From NCBI GenBank assembly GCA_020744425.1, contig JAGMUV010000002.1, forward strand, positions 5,252,501 through 5,316,500: a stretch of 64,000 nucleotides of DNA, given 5' to 3'. Shown here piece by piece: positions 47,717 to 59,829 of the stretch. Each line of letters begins with the position of its first letter. The stretch's first letter is position 1. The notes below the pieces were generated by a model, which did no database searches, was not told where the DNA came from, and worked only from the letters and a program-made list of their open reading frames with translations. Origin of the DNA: Dactylonectria macrodidyma. Taxonomy: Eukaryota; Ascomycota; Sordariomycetes; Hypocreales; Nectriaceae. The position numbers were made by a program, and so were the translations under genes.

Positions 47717-47752
47717 CCAGTGCATGGGCCAGTGCGTGGACCAGTGTGAGTG
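47717..47752. repeat. three 12-bp imperfect tandem units
   Basis: CCAGTGCATGGG, CCAGTGCGTGGA and CCAGTGTGAGTG stand in direct succession about 430 bp upstream of the EF3 start. They could be a small array of binding sites or a slipped repeat. Function is unknown. Confidence 0.6.
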
Positions 47753-47879
47753 CCAGAGCAGTCAAACACACTTTGGCGGCTTGCTGACCGTGGCGGCCAC
47801 AGTGCAGCCAACCCTTGTAGAAAAAAAAAAGTTGTGGACTCGGAGGAGGCGAAGGCACAGAACATAAAACTTGTCCCAG

Positions 47880-47965
47880 GCCTCTCTTAGCTTTTTTCCT
47901 CTCTCCCTCTCTTCTTATCCTCCCCCATCCATCCATCTCTCTTCTACACGGTCGTCCTCCTCCAG
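47880..47965 (+). promoter_or_regulatory. pyrimidine-rich tract upstream of EF3
   Basis: The plus strand is almost pure C and T over about 70 bp (CCTCTCTTAG...CTCTCTTCT), 210-295 bp before the EF3 ATG. CT-rich blocks near the transcription start are common in strongly expressed fungal genes, so this fits the EF3 core promoter or leader. No TATA box is clear. Confidence 0.5.
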
Positions 47966-48174
47966 ACGAACCATTCATTCGACGCTCGCGCGTTTTGTTC
48001 CTTGGAATCCTCCACTGAACAAACCCGGCCCCTCATCCAGAGGATCCCTACATCGTCACCCCGCCGATAACAACAGAATCGACCCCTCCATCGATCCTGT
48101 GGGCTTCACGACGATCCGATCTCCTTCCTTAATACCTCCTCAAAGAAAATCAAAAAATCAAAATATCCGCCAAG

Positions 48175-51100
48175 ATGCCTACCGAGAACTCTCAGAGCAT
48201 CAAGGTCTTGGACGAGCTCTTCCAGAAGCTCACTGTATCCAAGGAGGCCGCCGCCATCAAGGAGTCCGCCAACGAGCTGGCCTCTTTCATCAACGGCCGC
48301 ATCGATGACCAGGCTGTCCCCACCAAGTGAGTATCTACATATCTACATCCGACACTTCCTTTGCCTGCTGTGGCTTCCATGTCATCTCTGCTCGCTACAG
48401 TCCTGTCATCTTGATGCTGGACGTGGGTGTGGGTGTCTGAAAATGGCGGAAGCTTCACATGCTTCAATCTCACTTTTGCCACCCTGCAATTTTTTTTACT
48501 CTTGGACTGCGTCTCTACTCGCTACCCGCAGATGCACCCGCAGCTCAGCCGAGCGGTGGCATGCCTGTGCTTGCACGGGACTGCTTGTTTGCTGGGCTGG
48601 GCGAGTGGTGGACGGCTTTCTGCCCACGCATAATTTTTTTTTACCCCTCCCCCTCACTTCAGCAAGAAAAAAAAAAAAATTTGCCCCACTGGACGGCGTC
48701 GGGCGCTAATTTTTACACCTTGTCTGGCTGCTGAGGAGTGAGGAGGTTATTTGTTCACTATTGGCCACAAAAAAACTTGTAGTGGCAACTCGAGGCTAAC
48801 GAACTCTACAGGGTCATTGAGGGTCTCAAGAAGGATCTCGCCAGCAAGAAGGATGCCGTCGCCCGTGAGCGTGCCGCCATCGCCATCCAGGCGATCGCCT
48901 CCCACTCCGAGGTCTCCGCTTCCGTCGAGCCCTACCTTGTCGTCCTCCTCCCCAACGTCCTCGCCGCCGTTGGTGACAAGATCACCGCTGTCAAGAATGC
49001 CGCCTCTGGCGCCGTTCTCGCCATCGCCGGCGCCCTGAACGCCAACGCTGTCAAGGCTGCCCTTCCCTACATCATGGAGTCTATCCGCAACGCCCAGAAG
49101 TGGCCCGAGAAGATGGTTGCCCTCGACTTTATCGATGCCCTCGTCAAGAGCTCCCCCGCCCAGCTTGCTTACCGCGTCCCCGAGTTGATCCCCGTCATTT
49201 CCGAGTCCATGTGGGATACCAAGAAGGAGGTCAAGGAGCGTGCCTACAAGACCATGGAGCAGCTCTGCCAGTTGATTGTCAACAGGGATATTGAGCGCTT
49301 CATTCCCGAGCTTATCAAGTGTATCGCCAAGCCCGAGAACGTCCCTGAGACCGTTCACTTGCTCGGTGCCACCACCTTCGTTACCGAGGTCCAGGAGCCT
49401 ACCCTCGCCCTCATGGTCCCCCTTCTGGATCGTGGTCTCAACGAGCGTGACACTGGTATCAAGCGAAAGGCTGCTGTCATCGTTGACAACATGTGCAAGC
49501 TCGTTGACGACCCCAACATTGTCGCTCCTTTCTTGCCCAAGATGATGCCCGGTCTCCAGAAGAACTACGACAACTTGGCTGACCCCGAGGCCCGTGAGAA
49601 GACCAAGCAGGCTCTTGATACCCTCACCCGTGTCGGTAACATTAAGGATGGTGTCATCCCTGAGGCCCGCAACGACGGTGCCCTCAACGTCGTTATCCCC
49701 AAGGTCGAGGCTGCCCTCAAGCCCAAGTTCGGCAACTACGTCGAGAAGATGGGCCCCGTCGTCGAGTACATCGCCGCTATGGCCGGTCAGCTCGTTGACG
49801 AGAAGGAGGCTGAGCTCGCCATCTGGATTGAGAACCTCAAGGCCTACGTCGCTGTCGTCTCTGGTATCGACAACGCCGAGTCTCTCGTTGAGTCCCTCCG
49901 CAAGTTGGCTCTGCCCAGCGCCGCCGCTGAGGCTGACAAGGAGGAGGATGAGGAGGAGGGTGAGGATCTCTGCAACTGCACCTTCTCCCTTGCCTACGGT
50001 GCCAAGATTCTTCTCAACCAGACCCACCTCCGCCTCAAGCGTGGCCAGCGCTACGGTCTTTGCGGCCCCAACGGTTCCGGAAAGTCTACTCTCATGCGTG
50101 CCATCAACAACGAGCAGGTCGAGGGTTTCCCTAAGCAGAGCGAGGTCAAGACTGTCTTCGTTGAGCACGACCTGGACTCCGCCGACACTGAGATGACCAC
50201 CATCGACTGGACCATGAAGAAGCTTGCCGAGGCTGGTGTCACCACCACCCAGGCTGATGTCGAGAAGCAGCTCAACGAATTCGGCTTTACCGAGCAGATG
50301 GTCAAGGGCGAGATCAGCGCTCTTTCCGGTGGCTGGAAGATGAAGCTGGCCTTGTGCCGTGCCGTCTTCGAGGCTCCCGATATTCTGTTGCTCGACGAGC
50401 CTACCAACCATTTGGATGTGAAGAACGTCAAGTGGCTCGAGGAGTACCTCATCAACTCCCCCTGCACTTCCATTATCGTTTCTCACGACTCTGGCTTCCT
50501 CGACAATGTCTGCCAGCACATTGTCCACTACGAGCGCTTCAAGCTCAAGCGCTACAGGGGTAACCTGAAGGCTTTCGTCGAGCGCGTCCCCTCTGCCAAG
50601 TCTTACTACGAGCTCGGTGCCTCCGAGATGGAGTTCACCTTCCCCGAGCCCGGTTTCCTTGAGGGTGTCAAGACCAAGGCCAAGGCCATTCTGCGTGCCA
50701 CCAAGATGTCTTTCCAGTACCCTGGTACCACCAAGCCCCAGATCCGAGACATCTCCTTCCAGTGCTCGCTCGGCTCCCGTATTGCCGTCATCGGTCCCAA
50801 CGGTGCAGGAAAGTCCACCCTCATTAACGTCCTCACTGGTGAGCTGATCCCCACAAACGGTGAGATCTACCAGCACGAGAACATCCGTATCGCCTACATT
50901 AAGCAGCACGCCTTCGCCCATATCGACCACCACCTGGACAAGACTCCCTCCGAGTACATCCAGTGGCGATTCCAGACTGGTGAGGATCGTGAGACCATGG
51001 ACCGTGCCAACAAGATCATCACTGAGGCCGATGAGAAGGCCATGGACAAGATCTTCCGTGTTGAGGGTTCCCAGCGTCGCGTCATCGGCATCAACAGCCG

Positions 51101-51885
51101 AAGAAAGTTCAAGAACAGCTACGAGTACGAGTGTTCGTTCGCCCTCGGCGAGAACATTGGCATGAAGAACGAGCGATGGGTTCCCATGATGACTGCTGAC
51201 AACGCCTGGTTGCCCCGTAACGAGCTCCTGGCTTCTCACCAGAAGATGGTTGCCGATGTCGATATGAAGGAGGCTCTCGCCTCTGGTCAGTTCCGACCTC
51301 TGGTCCGAAAGGAGATTGAGTCCCACTGCGCCAACTTCGGCCTCGATGCCGAGCTGGTCTCTCACTCTCGCATGCGTGGTCTGTCTGGTGGCCAGCGTGT
51401 CAAGACTGTCCTCGCTGCCTGCTCATGGCAGCGACCCCATCTTATCGTCCTCGACGAGCCCACCAACTACCTCGACCGTGACTCTCTCGGTGCCCTGTCC
51501 AAGGCTCTCAAGAAGTTCGAGGGTGGTGTCATCATCATTACCCACTCTGCCGAGTTCACCAAGGACTTGACTGAGGAGGTTTGGGCCGTCGTTGACGGTC
51601 AGATGACCCCCTCCGGCCACAACTGGGTTCAGGGCCAGGGCTCTGGTCCTCGTCTCAAGGGCGAGGGTGATGACGAGGAGGAGAAGTTCGATGCCATGGG
51701 CAACAAGATCGTTAGCACCAAGAAGAAGGCCAAGCTGAGCTCCTCAGAGGCGCGAAAGAAGAAGAAGGGTAAGTTACATTCCACAGCAACCGATGATGTG
51801 GGACAGATGCTAACTTTTTTTTACAGAGCGTATGGCTCGCCGCAAGCGTGGTGAGGAGGTCTTCAGCGACGAGGAGGATCTGTAA
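48175..51885 (+). CDS. TEF3: translation elongation factor 3 (ABCF ATPase)
   Basis: Three exons (48175-48326, 48812-51768, 51827-51885) encode 1055 residues, the usual EF3 length. The first intron is long (485 nt) with several T and A runs; the last is 58 nt with a GCTAAC branch. Order: HEAT repeats (residues 1-320), then the acidic linker [16 protein letters not shown]1 follows with Walker [10 protein letters not shown] (469-477), signature [11 protein letters not shown] and Walker [16 protein letters not shown]2 has Walker [10 protein letters not shown] (712-720), a chromodomain-like insertion between Walker A and signature, signature [11 protein letters not shown] and [13 protein letters not shown] Lys-rich tail ends [12 protein letters not shown]3 is a cytosolic ribosome-bound ATPase that releases E-site tRNA during elongation and is essential in fungi. 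Codon use is extremely biased, as for highly expressed genes, and leaves a long antisense frame. Confidence 0.97.
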
Positions 51886-52828
51886 GCGGATCATTCACAG
51901 ATGCCGATACTCGACCATGTTTTCACGACAAACTTCTTTTGATGACCACATACCATATTTCCTTTGTCTTGCGTTGATCAAAAGTTAAGGGTGCGTCTTG
52001 GTAATGGATGGACTGCACACTTGGGCACCCGATAGAAATGGGCGGCTCTGTTAGACTGCCACCTGGGGGAAAACGGGGACAGAGGCTGTGTTTGGGATTG
52101 GAGGATCGCAAATTTGTTGAATCCTTGGCCCTGGGTGGCTTTGGAAGCTGGCAATAGATAGAGCCAAAATAGACTTGCAAGTTGATCTATGATTCTACTG
52201 ACGTCTCCCGTGTGACGCACACTGATCCAAGAACTTCCCAACAAGGTTAGTTGCGAAGCTGGGCAGTGGGTTGCTGTATAGCTATTTCTATACTGATGCA
52301 GCAACGCATGGCGGAATAGTGGGAAGGTTCAGAGTTCAGAGGGTGCAGAACCTGAGGAATTTGTCTGGTGCCTCACCAATGAAGCTTCATGGATTGAGCC
52401 GGGATGTCATTCCTTTAGCCGCGCTGGCCAGGGGTATCTCTATTTGTAACTCAGAACACGGACTTGGTCAGTGGGGTTTATCCCTGCCGCAATTGCAGAT
52501 TCCATGTTTCAGCGGGGATTGCAACTCTACCCGCCGGTGTTAAACGATGGGCGCCTATTTTTCAGCTTGGCGAGCCGATGCATCAAACCACCGGCATTGC
52601 CCCAGTTCCACATTGGGAGTCCACAGCGCTGAACCAACACACTTTCAAAATGGGCGCAGTCATATTAATACCCGTGCATGGCATGTGTTGGTCGGTAATG
52701 GATCGTGTTTCCTTCTTTCCTTTGCGCCCGCTCATTTCGCGAGGGACATGCTGTTTCGAAACTCAGCCAGAGAGGGGGAGGAAAGAGAGGAGCAGGGCAG
52801 AGACGGGAACAACATTGAGGCGACAGCA
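51886..52828. other. spacer between EF3 and the DUF3433 gene
   Basis: This 943-bp stretch holds the EF3 3' end and the DUF3433 promoter. The DUF3433 frame is open upstream to 52547; alternative starts are discussed with that gene. No other feature is seen. Confidence 0.55.
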
Positions 52829-55800
52829 ATGAACAAGCGACCAGTGGGATGGAAACCGCTGCTGCTATCGACTCCGGTTCTCTTGGGCGTCACAGCGGTG
52901 TCGCTCATTCTCTTCGCTGCTATCGAAACTCTTGCCCAGCTGAGCCAAGCCCATGGAGGCCTGGCGCTGTCACCATCCCAGGATGATATCTCCAAATCCG
53001 CCATGCTCAGCTACCTCTACGGGCCCATGATCATCGCCGTTCTTTTTAGCATGCTCTGGAACTGGATCGATCTCGATGTGAAGCGAATCCAGCCGTGGAT
53101 GGAATTGTCGCGGCCGACGGGAGCGACCGCCGAGGACTCGATTCTACTGGACTACCCATCCGATTTCATCGCTTTGGCTCCCATTCGAGCCGCAAGACGC
53201 AGGTAAGATTGCTGCGGCTTTTCTTCACCAGCCTGGCTAACTTATACAGGCACTGGCCCGTCTTCCTCTCGGGATTTGCTGTGGTACTCATCTTTTGGGT
53301 CTTGACGCCCCTCCAGAGCGCACTCCTCGGCATAGCTTCGTCGACGCAGACGATATCCGCAACCGCTGTCAACAGATCGCGTCTGATGCCACGGGAAGAG
53401 CAGAAAATCAACACGCGCTTCCTGAACATGGCGTATGCAATCGGCTGGCTGGGTCAGTCGTACCCCGCCTTTGCGACGAAGGACTACGCGCTGCTGCCGT
53501 TCTATGTCAATGACGATGTTGACAACCCTGCATTGTCTAAGACGGAGAGGAATTGGACGGCAGAGACGACTAAATTGTGGTCCGAGTTCAGTTGCTCGCC
53601 CGCAATCGTCAGCAAAGGAGAGGGCAGGACACAGTACAGCTTCCAGGGGATAGGTTGTGGTGTCAACCTCACGCTCGATGCAACTGACTTTAACGTCACA
53701 GTAGCATACATGGACAATCTACCTGACATCATCTATGACGAGGCAAGCTACACCTGCGACAAGACTTCGGATACTCTTTACTCTGCCTTGGTCTACTGGT
53801 ATAAGCGGTTGGACAACTCCTCCGACGAAGCCCCTCTGTTCAACATCACTGCAATGCATTGCGATTTATTTTTCCACGAACAACGAGTTCTCGCTACGGT
53901 ATCATCTGACGGTCTACAGCCTCTAGTTGACTCTATAAAGCCGCTCTCAGAACCTTCAAACCTCACTTCGAAGGACATCAAGATGGATGCGTACTTGCGG
54001 TCTATACCTCTTTTCCAGTCCCGGACATTCTCGAAAACCGAAGACTTCGTGAACCGTCAATTCCCCGAGATGCGAGCCCTAGAAAGCGCACCCAACATCA
54101 GCGTCGACTTGAACCCAATTTTTCGATATGCCATTGCCGAAAGGAATGAGTCTGTTGAAGTTCTCTTGGATCCTTCTCAACTCCAGGGCCTCGTACAGGA
54201 TGTCCACAGGCAGCTATTCAGTCTGTCCATCACAGATAGACTCATCGACGATAACACAACAATGATCAATAGCACAGCTACGTCGACCTTTTACCTGACA
54301 GGCATTGTCGTTAGTAGAGCCTTTGCTGCCGTCTTGGAGTCGCTGCTACTGTTGGTTACGTTGATGGCCGGCATGGTCCTTTACTTTGCGCGGACCTCTG
54401 CTTCCGCCTTGTGCTCGAACCCCTCCTCGATCAGCCATCTCATGGACATCGCCCACAATAGCCAAGAGGTGGCCAATTTGTTCCGACCCCTAGATACGGC
54501 AAGCGAAAAGTCCATTGCGAAGAGTCTTGAAGGTACCGCGTTCCAGCTGGTCGGCAATCCTGTCTCCAAACACAACGAACTTGTCACAATACAAAAGGTC
54601 AACACTACGACTCCTCAAACGCGACGCGAGACACCCCCTAGATGCTACTACAAGCCTATCAAGCCCTGGGTACTGAGGAGGGGCGCTGGATGTGCCTTTG
54701 CAACAGTTCTAATGGCTAGCATTGTTGTATTGTCAGTGTTGAAGGTGCAGGAACAAAAACTCAACGGTTGGTTCACGCCCACGACGTTTGCTGCATCACG
54801 ACTAATTGTACGTAAAGGTTTATCTCTACCTTCAACTAATTTTGAGGTCCTGCAGCTACTCGAAAACTACATACCAACCGTAATCGCAACATTACTCGAA
54901 TCTTTCTGGATCTACCTAACACGAACGATGTGCATATTTCAGCCTTTCATGGATCTTTGTAAAGGGCGGTCTCAGGCTGCCAACTCCATTGAGGCCACGT
55001 ACTCAACGGTTCCACCGCAACTTGCGCTCTTCGGAGCGATCAAGTCTCGGCATGTCATGCTAACGCTGCTCTGTGTCGCAGCTATCCTCGCAGACGTACT
55101 GGCGGTCAGTCTCGGTGCCGTCTTCAACGAAAGGCCTGTGACTGTCGAATACCAACAGACATTTGAGCCTTTGTACAAGGCACAGTTCAACGACGAGATG
55201 ATTCTTGAAAACGCCGGGATCAACAATCAAGGCACCCAGGACTTCCTAGCCATGACATTGGCGAACATGTCATACAATTCGCAGCTGTCGCCGTGGACGT
55301 CAACGGAATACTTCTTCCTGCCACATTCTATCAACAAGGTCGGCAAGAGCAACCTCGACGACGGATACACGTTGCGGACCAGAGGATTTGGAATCAACGC
55401 CAATTGCACGTCAATACCAGCTTCGACCCATATCTTCAACGAACAATCCATCGGAAATGCTTCTTCCAATGCTACCATCGAAGCCTGCGAGGATCAGACA
55501 TATATGGCTTTAAAGGGATCCATCTCCCATGCCCTTAGTTTGCCGTCGACAAATGTTTCAGCTTCGCTGATGGGTTCTTATTTCGCATACGCCGATGACT
55601 TGAGCCTGCCTTGCACCACACCAACGACCGTGGCGTGGGTAAAGGCGCCTGATGGTCTAAAGAAAAACGCCACGTTAAATATCAGCTATGCTGTGTGTCG
55701 TCCAGTCTTCGAAACAGCGATGTTCGATGTCACCGTCGACGAAGAGGGCTACGTCCTTAGGTACAAGCGTGCGGGCAGCATTGGATCAACCTTAAACTAT

Positions 55801-56418
55801 CCTGAGTATAAGAACCACACGAGGTCATTCATCCGGACATTGAATGGTGACTTCATCGACCAGTCGACAACGTGGATCAACAACACGAGTACAGGAACTT
55901 GGTTGAGCGAGTTCATGGTCTGGGAGACCGGAAATCGAGATGCCATAGACCCGAGCCTCCCGGTCCCAGATCCAGCTGAGCAGATTCCAGCGCTGGGTAG
56001 AGTTTACAGCCGGCTTTTTGCTGCTTTTCTCGGCGCCCAGCCAAATTTCCTCGAGCCGGCCCAGAACGAAGCGTCCATCACAGGGAAGAGGTCTAGCACA
56101 GAGACCCGCATCGTTATGGACAACACAGCGTTTATTATATCCCTATGCGTGCTCTGCATCGATCTCGCCATCGTGCTGGCCTTTTATCTACCGGAAGCCC
56201 TTTACGTCTTGCCACGCGTCCCCACCACGATCGGATCGGTTCTGGCATACATTGCACCGAGTCGAGCTGTCCAGCGCGGGGTTCCCCCATCGGGATGGGC
56301 AGACCAAACCTTCAGTTTTGGGAGGTATGTGGGAAGCAACGGGAGGAGCTATCTGGGTGTCGAGATGGATCCACACGTTTTGCACAAGAACATTTCTTTC
56401 AAAGTCACAGGAAGTTGA
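52829..56418 (+). CDS. DUF3433 multi-pass membrane protein
   Basis: Two exons (52829-53202, 53250-56418) encode 1180 residues. The 47-nt intron (GTAAGA, GGCTAAC branch, TACAG) joins AARR to HWPVFLSGFAVV. The protein is built of two similar halves. Each has hydrophobic helices (PLLLSTPVLLGVTAVSLILF near residue 10; AAVLESLLLLVTLMAGMVL; CAFATVLMASIVVLSVL; LTLLCVAAILADVLAVSLG; FIISLCVLCIDLAIVLAFYL) bracketing long extracellular-type loops. These loops are rich in N-x-S/T sites and paired cysteines. This is the layout of the fungal DUF3433 family, membrane proteins of unknown function, plausibly at the cell surface. An in-frame ATG at 52748 would add 27 charged residues; I chose 52829 because it puts the first helix about 12 residues in, as usual. 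Function is not known. Confidence 0.85.
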
Positions 56419-56784
56419 GTTTCTTTTTTTCTTTGGCCTTGATATTTCATCTTTTTACGGCCACCACACATTGATACCAAGCTATTCGATAACTAAATAG
56501 CAACTTGACATAGTGAGCAGCCCATCCAGCCCCGGTCTCGTCTACAAAACGGGACGGGGTGGTTAATCTACTGGTTTCAAACAAGCCACAGTCAACCAGT
56601 TTGAAGTACATGACAACAGTTCTCTTTCTCGAAATTTACAACGTGGTTTAATTCTCATGCCTACTAACATAAACGTTCACAAATATTACCAGTCTTTATT
56701 AGCCAATGTGGCGCGCACTTAGCGGCACCAGGAATAGGGTGTTAATCGTCTACCTATCCAGATAGCTATCATCAGTGACCGCTT
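56419..56784. other. convergent 3' spacer
   Basis: This 366-bp stretch lies between the DUF3433 gene (+) and the ferric reductase (-) stops. It should hold both 3' UTRs. Nothing else is seen. Confidence 0.6.
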
Positions 56785-59039
56785 TCACCACATGAAGCTC
56801 TCCTCGATGAGTCGCACTGTGGCACCGTGTCGACCTAGTCCAGCAACAATACATCGCACCTCATCAGCCATGGATGCGGGCCCACACACCACGACTGTTG
56901 TTCCTGGACCATCAACTTGGATCTGCTTCTCGAGAATCTGACGGACGTCTATCCTCTCCCCAACACATATGTACGTCTCGATGCTGCCCCAATACCTCAC
57001 GCCATGGTTGTTCTCGCCCTTATTGACGCCCGTTACAAGGCCCTCGATGGAATTGACGAGACCCTGACTACGAACGCTCCAGAACAACTTCGTCGTTCCA
57101 ATGGGAGCGTACAGGCTCAACGTCTCACGTAGTGCGGGGAGAACAGCTGTGATACCAACACCGCCAGCAATACATACCATGTTGGAGTACTCGGCCGACG
57201 GGGCGTTGGTGATTTTGAGGAGGCCGCTAGACTCGTGTCCGTACGAAGACTCGAGGAGGATAGGGATGCCAGCCACTAAATCCACTGATGAAGCGAGTCT
57301 CTTCGTAATACCGCTGTGTTCGCGGATGAAGAGAGAGATCCCATGGGCAGTACGTTCAGATGTAATGGAAGCTGCTTTCGAGGATGTTGAACCGGCTTCT
57401 TTGACTGCAGCAGACGTGATGCCAGACTTGGGTGATGCAGGGGCATCATCTCCAGCGCCGGGGAAGTTCACCTGAGGCGAGCGACCCGTTGCGTTCACGA
57501 CGGAAAAGGGATGATTCTCCCAAACGCGCCACGAGAGGCTTGGGAAATAAGCATACACATGACCAGTGCAATTCACGCCTGGAATATCGACGCGGAGATA
57601 GTCGTCATCGATGCGCGACACGTACCCGCGCAGCACGCCGTGCCTTGCCATGCGGCCAATTCTCGTCAACCGATCAAACGCCCAGATAGCCATGGCCATG
57701 TACAGCCACGTCTCATAGCCCCATTGGTGCGTGTACCGGAAGATGATGTGGTACCAGGAACCCGCGACGGCGAGGATGGCTAGCGCGATGTGTGCAATGA
57801 GGAAAACCTCATAGGCGGCCTTACGGATCGGCAGCACGGATAGCGGAAGCATGAAAGTAAGGGCGAGTGTGGCAATGATACCCCAATACCAGAACCTTTC
57901 GGCTGAGACTTGGATCACACCTTTATCATATGCATAGCAGCCCAGCCAGAGCGCAGAATGAATACATGCTTGCAGCGTACACATCCAGGCAACCCAGCGG
58001 TGGACGAGCAGGAAGGTCACATGTGACCAGTCCGTTAGCCACAAGAGGACATTGTTGCGGCCCGCGTACAGTATCAGTAGTGCGATGTTGGCGAAGCTCA
58101 GGACGCCAGTGCGATTGGCAACGTACGCCGCCAGCTGGTACGAGTCGTTTGGGTACCACGAGTTTGGTGAGACGGTGCTCAGGCTAACAGCGGAGAGTAT
58201 GACGTTGATGGCCACTATATAGCCGAGAAAGAGAGCCTGCCCGCGGGTCGGTACGATGGCGAGGTTTAGGATGGGAGTCGCATGTTTGTTGCCGAACAAA
58301 GGCGGGTCGATCACATAGGCGTGAAAAGTCGACACTATGCGGGCTGGGAATGGTAGGAGGCGAAGGAGGGAGAGGAGTATAGGGATTGCGCCCCCTGATA
58401 TGAAAAGAACAAGACTGTTGACGACGTTAGTCCATGAATATCTTCCATAGCAGTGTTGGCTCCAGGACGTCACGTCACTCACCCATAAGTCTCATGACTG
58501 ATCTCAATCTTTTCAAACAGAACATCGATGTTATAGTTTGACAAATACGTATCTTCGTCAACTACAACTGTTCGGTTCAACACGTCATCTTCTCCCAGCA
58601 CCTCAGTCGGCGCCACTTTGACCTGAGAGAGTGCCTCCTGATAGGAGATATTTGGCTCAGGCTGTACTACCTGACGGCCTGCGACATTCATCACCCACCA
58701 CTCTTCGAGGAGATGCATCTCTGTATCTTCGGGGCAGTGACTGTGGATGCACCACGCCAAGGAGCGCAGATACGGCGGGTTGGTAGTCAGGCACTCAGCC
58801 GACGGTCCCATGTCCATGCCGCCCATGTCCATATCGCCCATATCATCCGCGTCGTCGCAGACGAGTGTGGTAGGTACTGAGGATTGACAGGCGTATGCAC
58901 ACGGAGGTTTGTACATGGTGATTCCGTAGCCGATGAGGCCATGTCCAGGACGACCGTTCGGGTTGTGGGCGCTGATAGCTGGCGTCCAAATGGGCAGCAG
59001 CGTCAGTGCCTGCGCGGTGATGGGCGATTTGGGCCTCAT
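56785..59039 (-). CDS. ferric/cupric reductase, FRE family
   Basis: Two exons (59039-58483, 58414-56785) encode 728 residues. The 68-nt intron (GTGAGT, GACTAAC branch, CAACAG) joins the extracellular part to the first main helix. A signal peptide-like start is followed by a Cys-containing extracellular domain with the Met/Asp-rich DMGDMDMGGMDMGPS, which could bind copper or iron. A ferric-reductase helix bundle follows, with heme-ligand-type histidines in LLVHRWVAWM, CIHSALWLG, FLIAHIALAI and WYHIIFRY. The FAD motif is HPFSV. NADPH motifs are GGVGITAVLP and a C-terminal VVVCGPASMADEV. It should be a plasma-membrane reductase passing electrons from cytosolic NADPH to external Fe(III) or Cu(II). 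A Ser/Ala-rich linker lies between the FAD and NADPH parts. All key residues look intact. Confidence 0.93.
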
Positions 59040-59829
59040 AGCTTCGTGTATGCTGCAAGAGAAGCAAAAGTCTCTCTTCTATCTATGTTTTGCAACCAAA
59101 ATTGGCTGAGACAGTGACGAGAAACCAAGACCTGGCGGCGTCCATGCTGCCCTCTTATACCGAAACCGAGCCAACGACTCGCTCAACTTATTGAGCAAGA
59201 TAATCCCCAAACATAGCGACGGCTTTTTTTTTCTTCCTCGACTAGAGACCACAACCGTGGTCAATAAGGCAGAATTGGCGCAGCCATTGGTGTCTCCCGC
59301 GATATTCGTTTCGCCATGGTTGCTTAGGAGCACAATTGAGCAAGTTTTTTAGAGCACCACCCACCTATCCGAAGCGGCACTTACTCCTTAATTAGGAAGA
59401 ATCCCACCTCTAACATATTGAACATGGATCTAGACCATACTTGCATGATAAAACTGACCACGACATCAGTAATCTGGCTATGTCCTTCGCGGTCATTGGC
59501 CAGGCAGGAGACGGTGGCAGAGGCCAGACATGCATCCAGGCCCTGGCTGGCCCGACATGGCGGACGAAGACATCCTTTTTCGCTTACCGCGCATATCGGG
59601 AATGAACGTTTCGGTATTGGATGGACTAAAGAGCCCCACGTTATGGTTGTTGACCATGCTTGTATTTAGCTGGCCTACGGTATCGGATTATCGTTCATGT
59701 TTCTTCTAGTGAGATAGCAAGCCAGCTTCGTTTTCCACCATCCACGTCTCTGTCACTTCATTATCTCTCCTGGGTCCCTCTAATCATGGCTTTCATCAAG
59801 TTGGGATTGCCCCTGGTCAAGCGCCTCTT
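59040..59829. other. spacer, no gene seen
   Basis: This 790-bp stretch contains the ferric reductase promoter and the 3' end of the macro-domain gene. An AGATAA word (near 59196) could be a GATA-factor site relevant to iron control, but single copies are common. No gene is seen. Confidence 0.5.

Larger units (their letters stand above)
44669..48174. other. 3.5-kb spacer, divergent promoters
   Basis: This stretch lies between the HExxH gene (-) and EF3 (+). It holds a 401-codon minus-strand ORF (46773-47978) that I do not accept as a gene, a 12-bp repeat, and a pyrimidine tract just upstream of EF3. A stem GACAG..CTGTC with TTCGATT near 45571-45600 recalls a tRNA T-arm, but no cloverleaf can be folded. 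Nothing else is supported. Confidence 0.5.

Noticed and set aside
48747..51365. 872-codon ORF antisense to EF3
   Set aside because: It mirrors EF3 codons; extreme G/C third-position bias in highly expressed genes removes stops from the opposite strand. No homology-like motifs, only Leu/Val/Gly/Asp-rich text.
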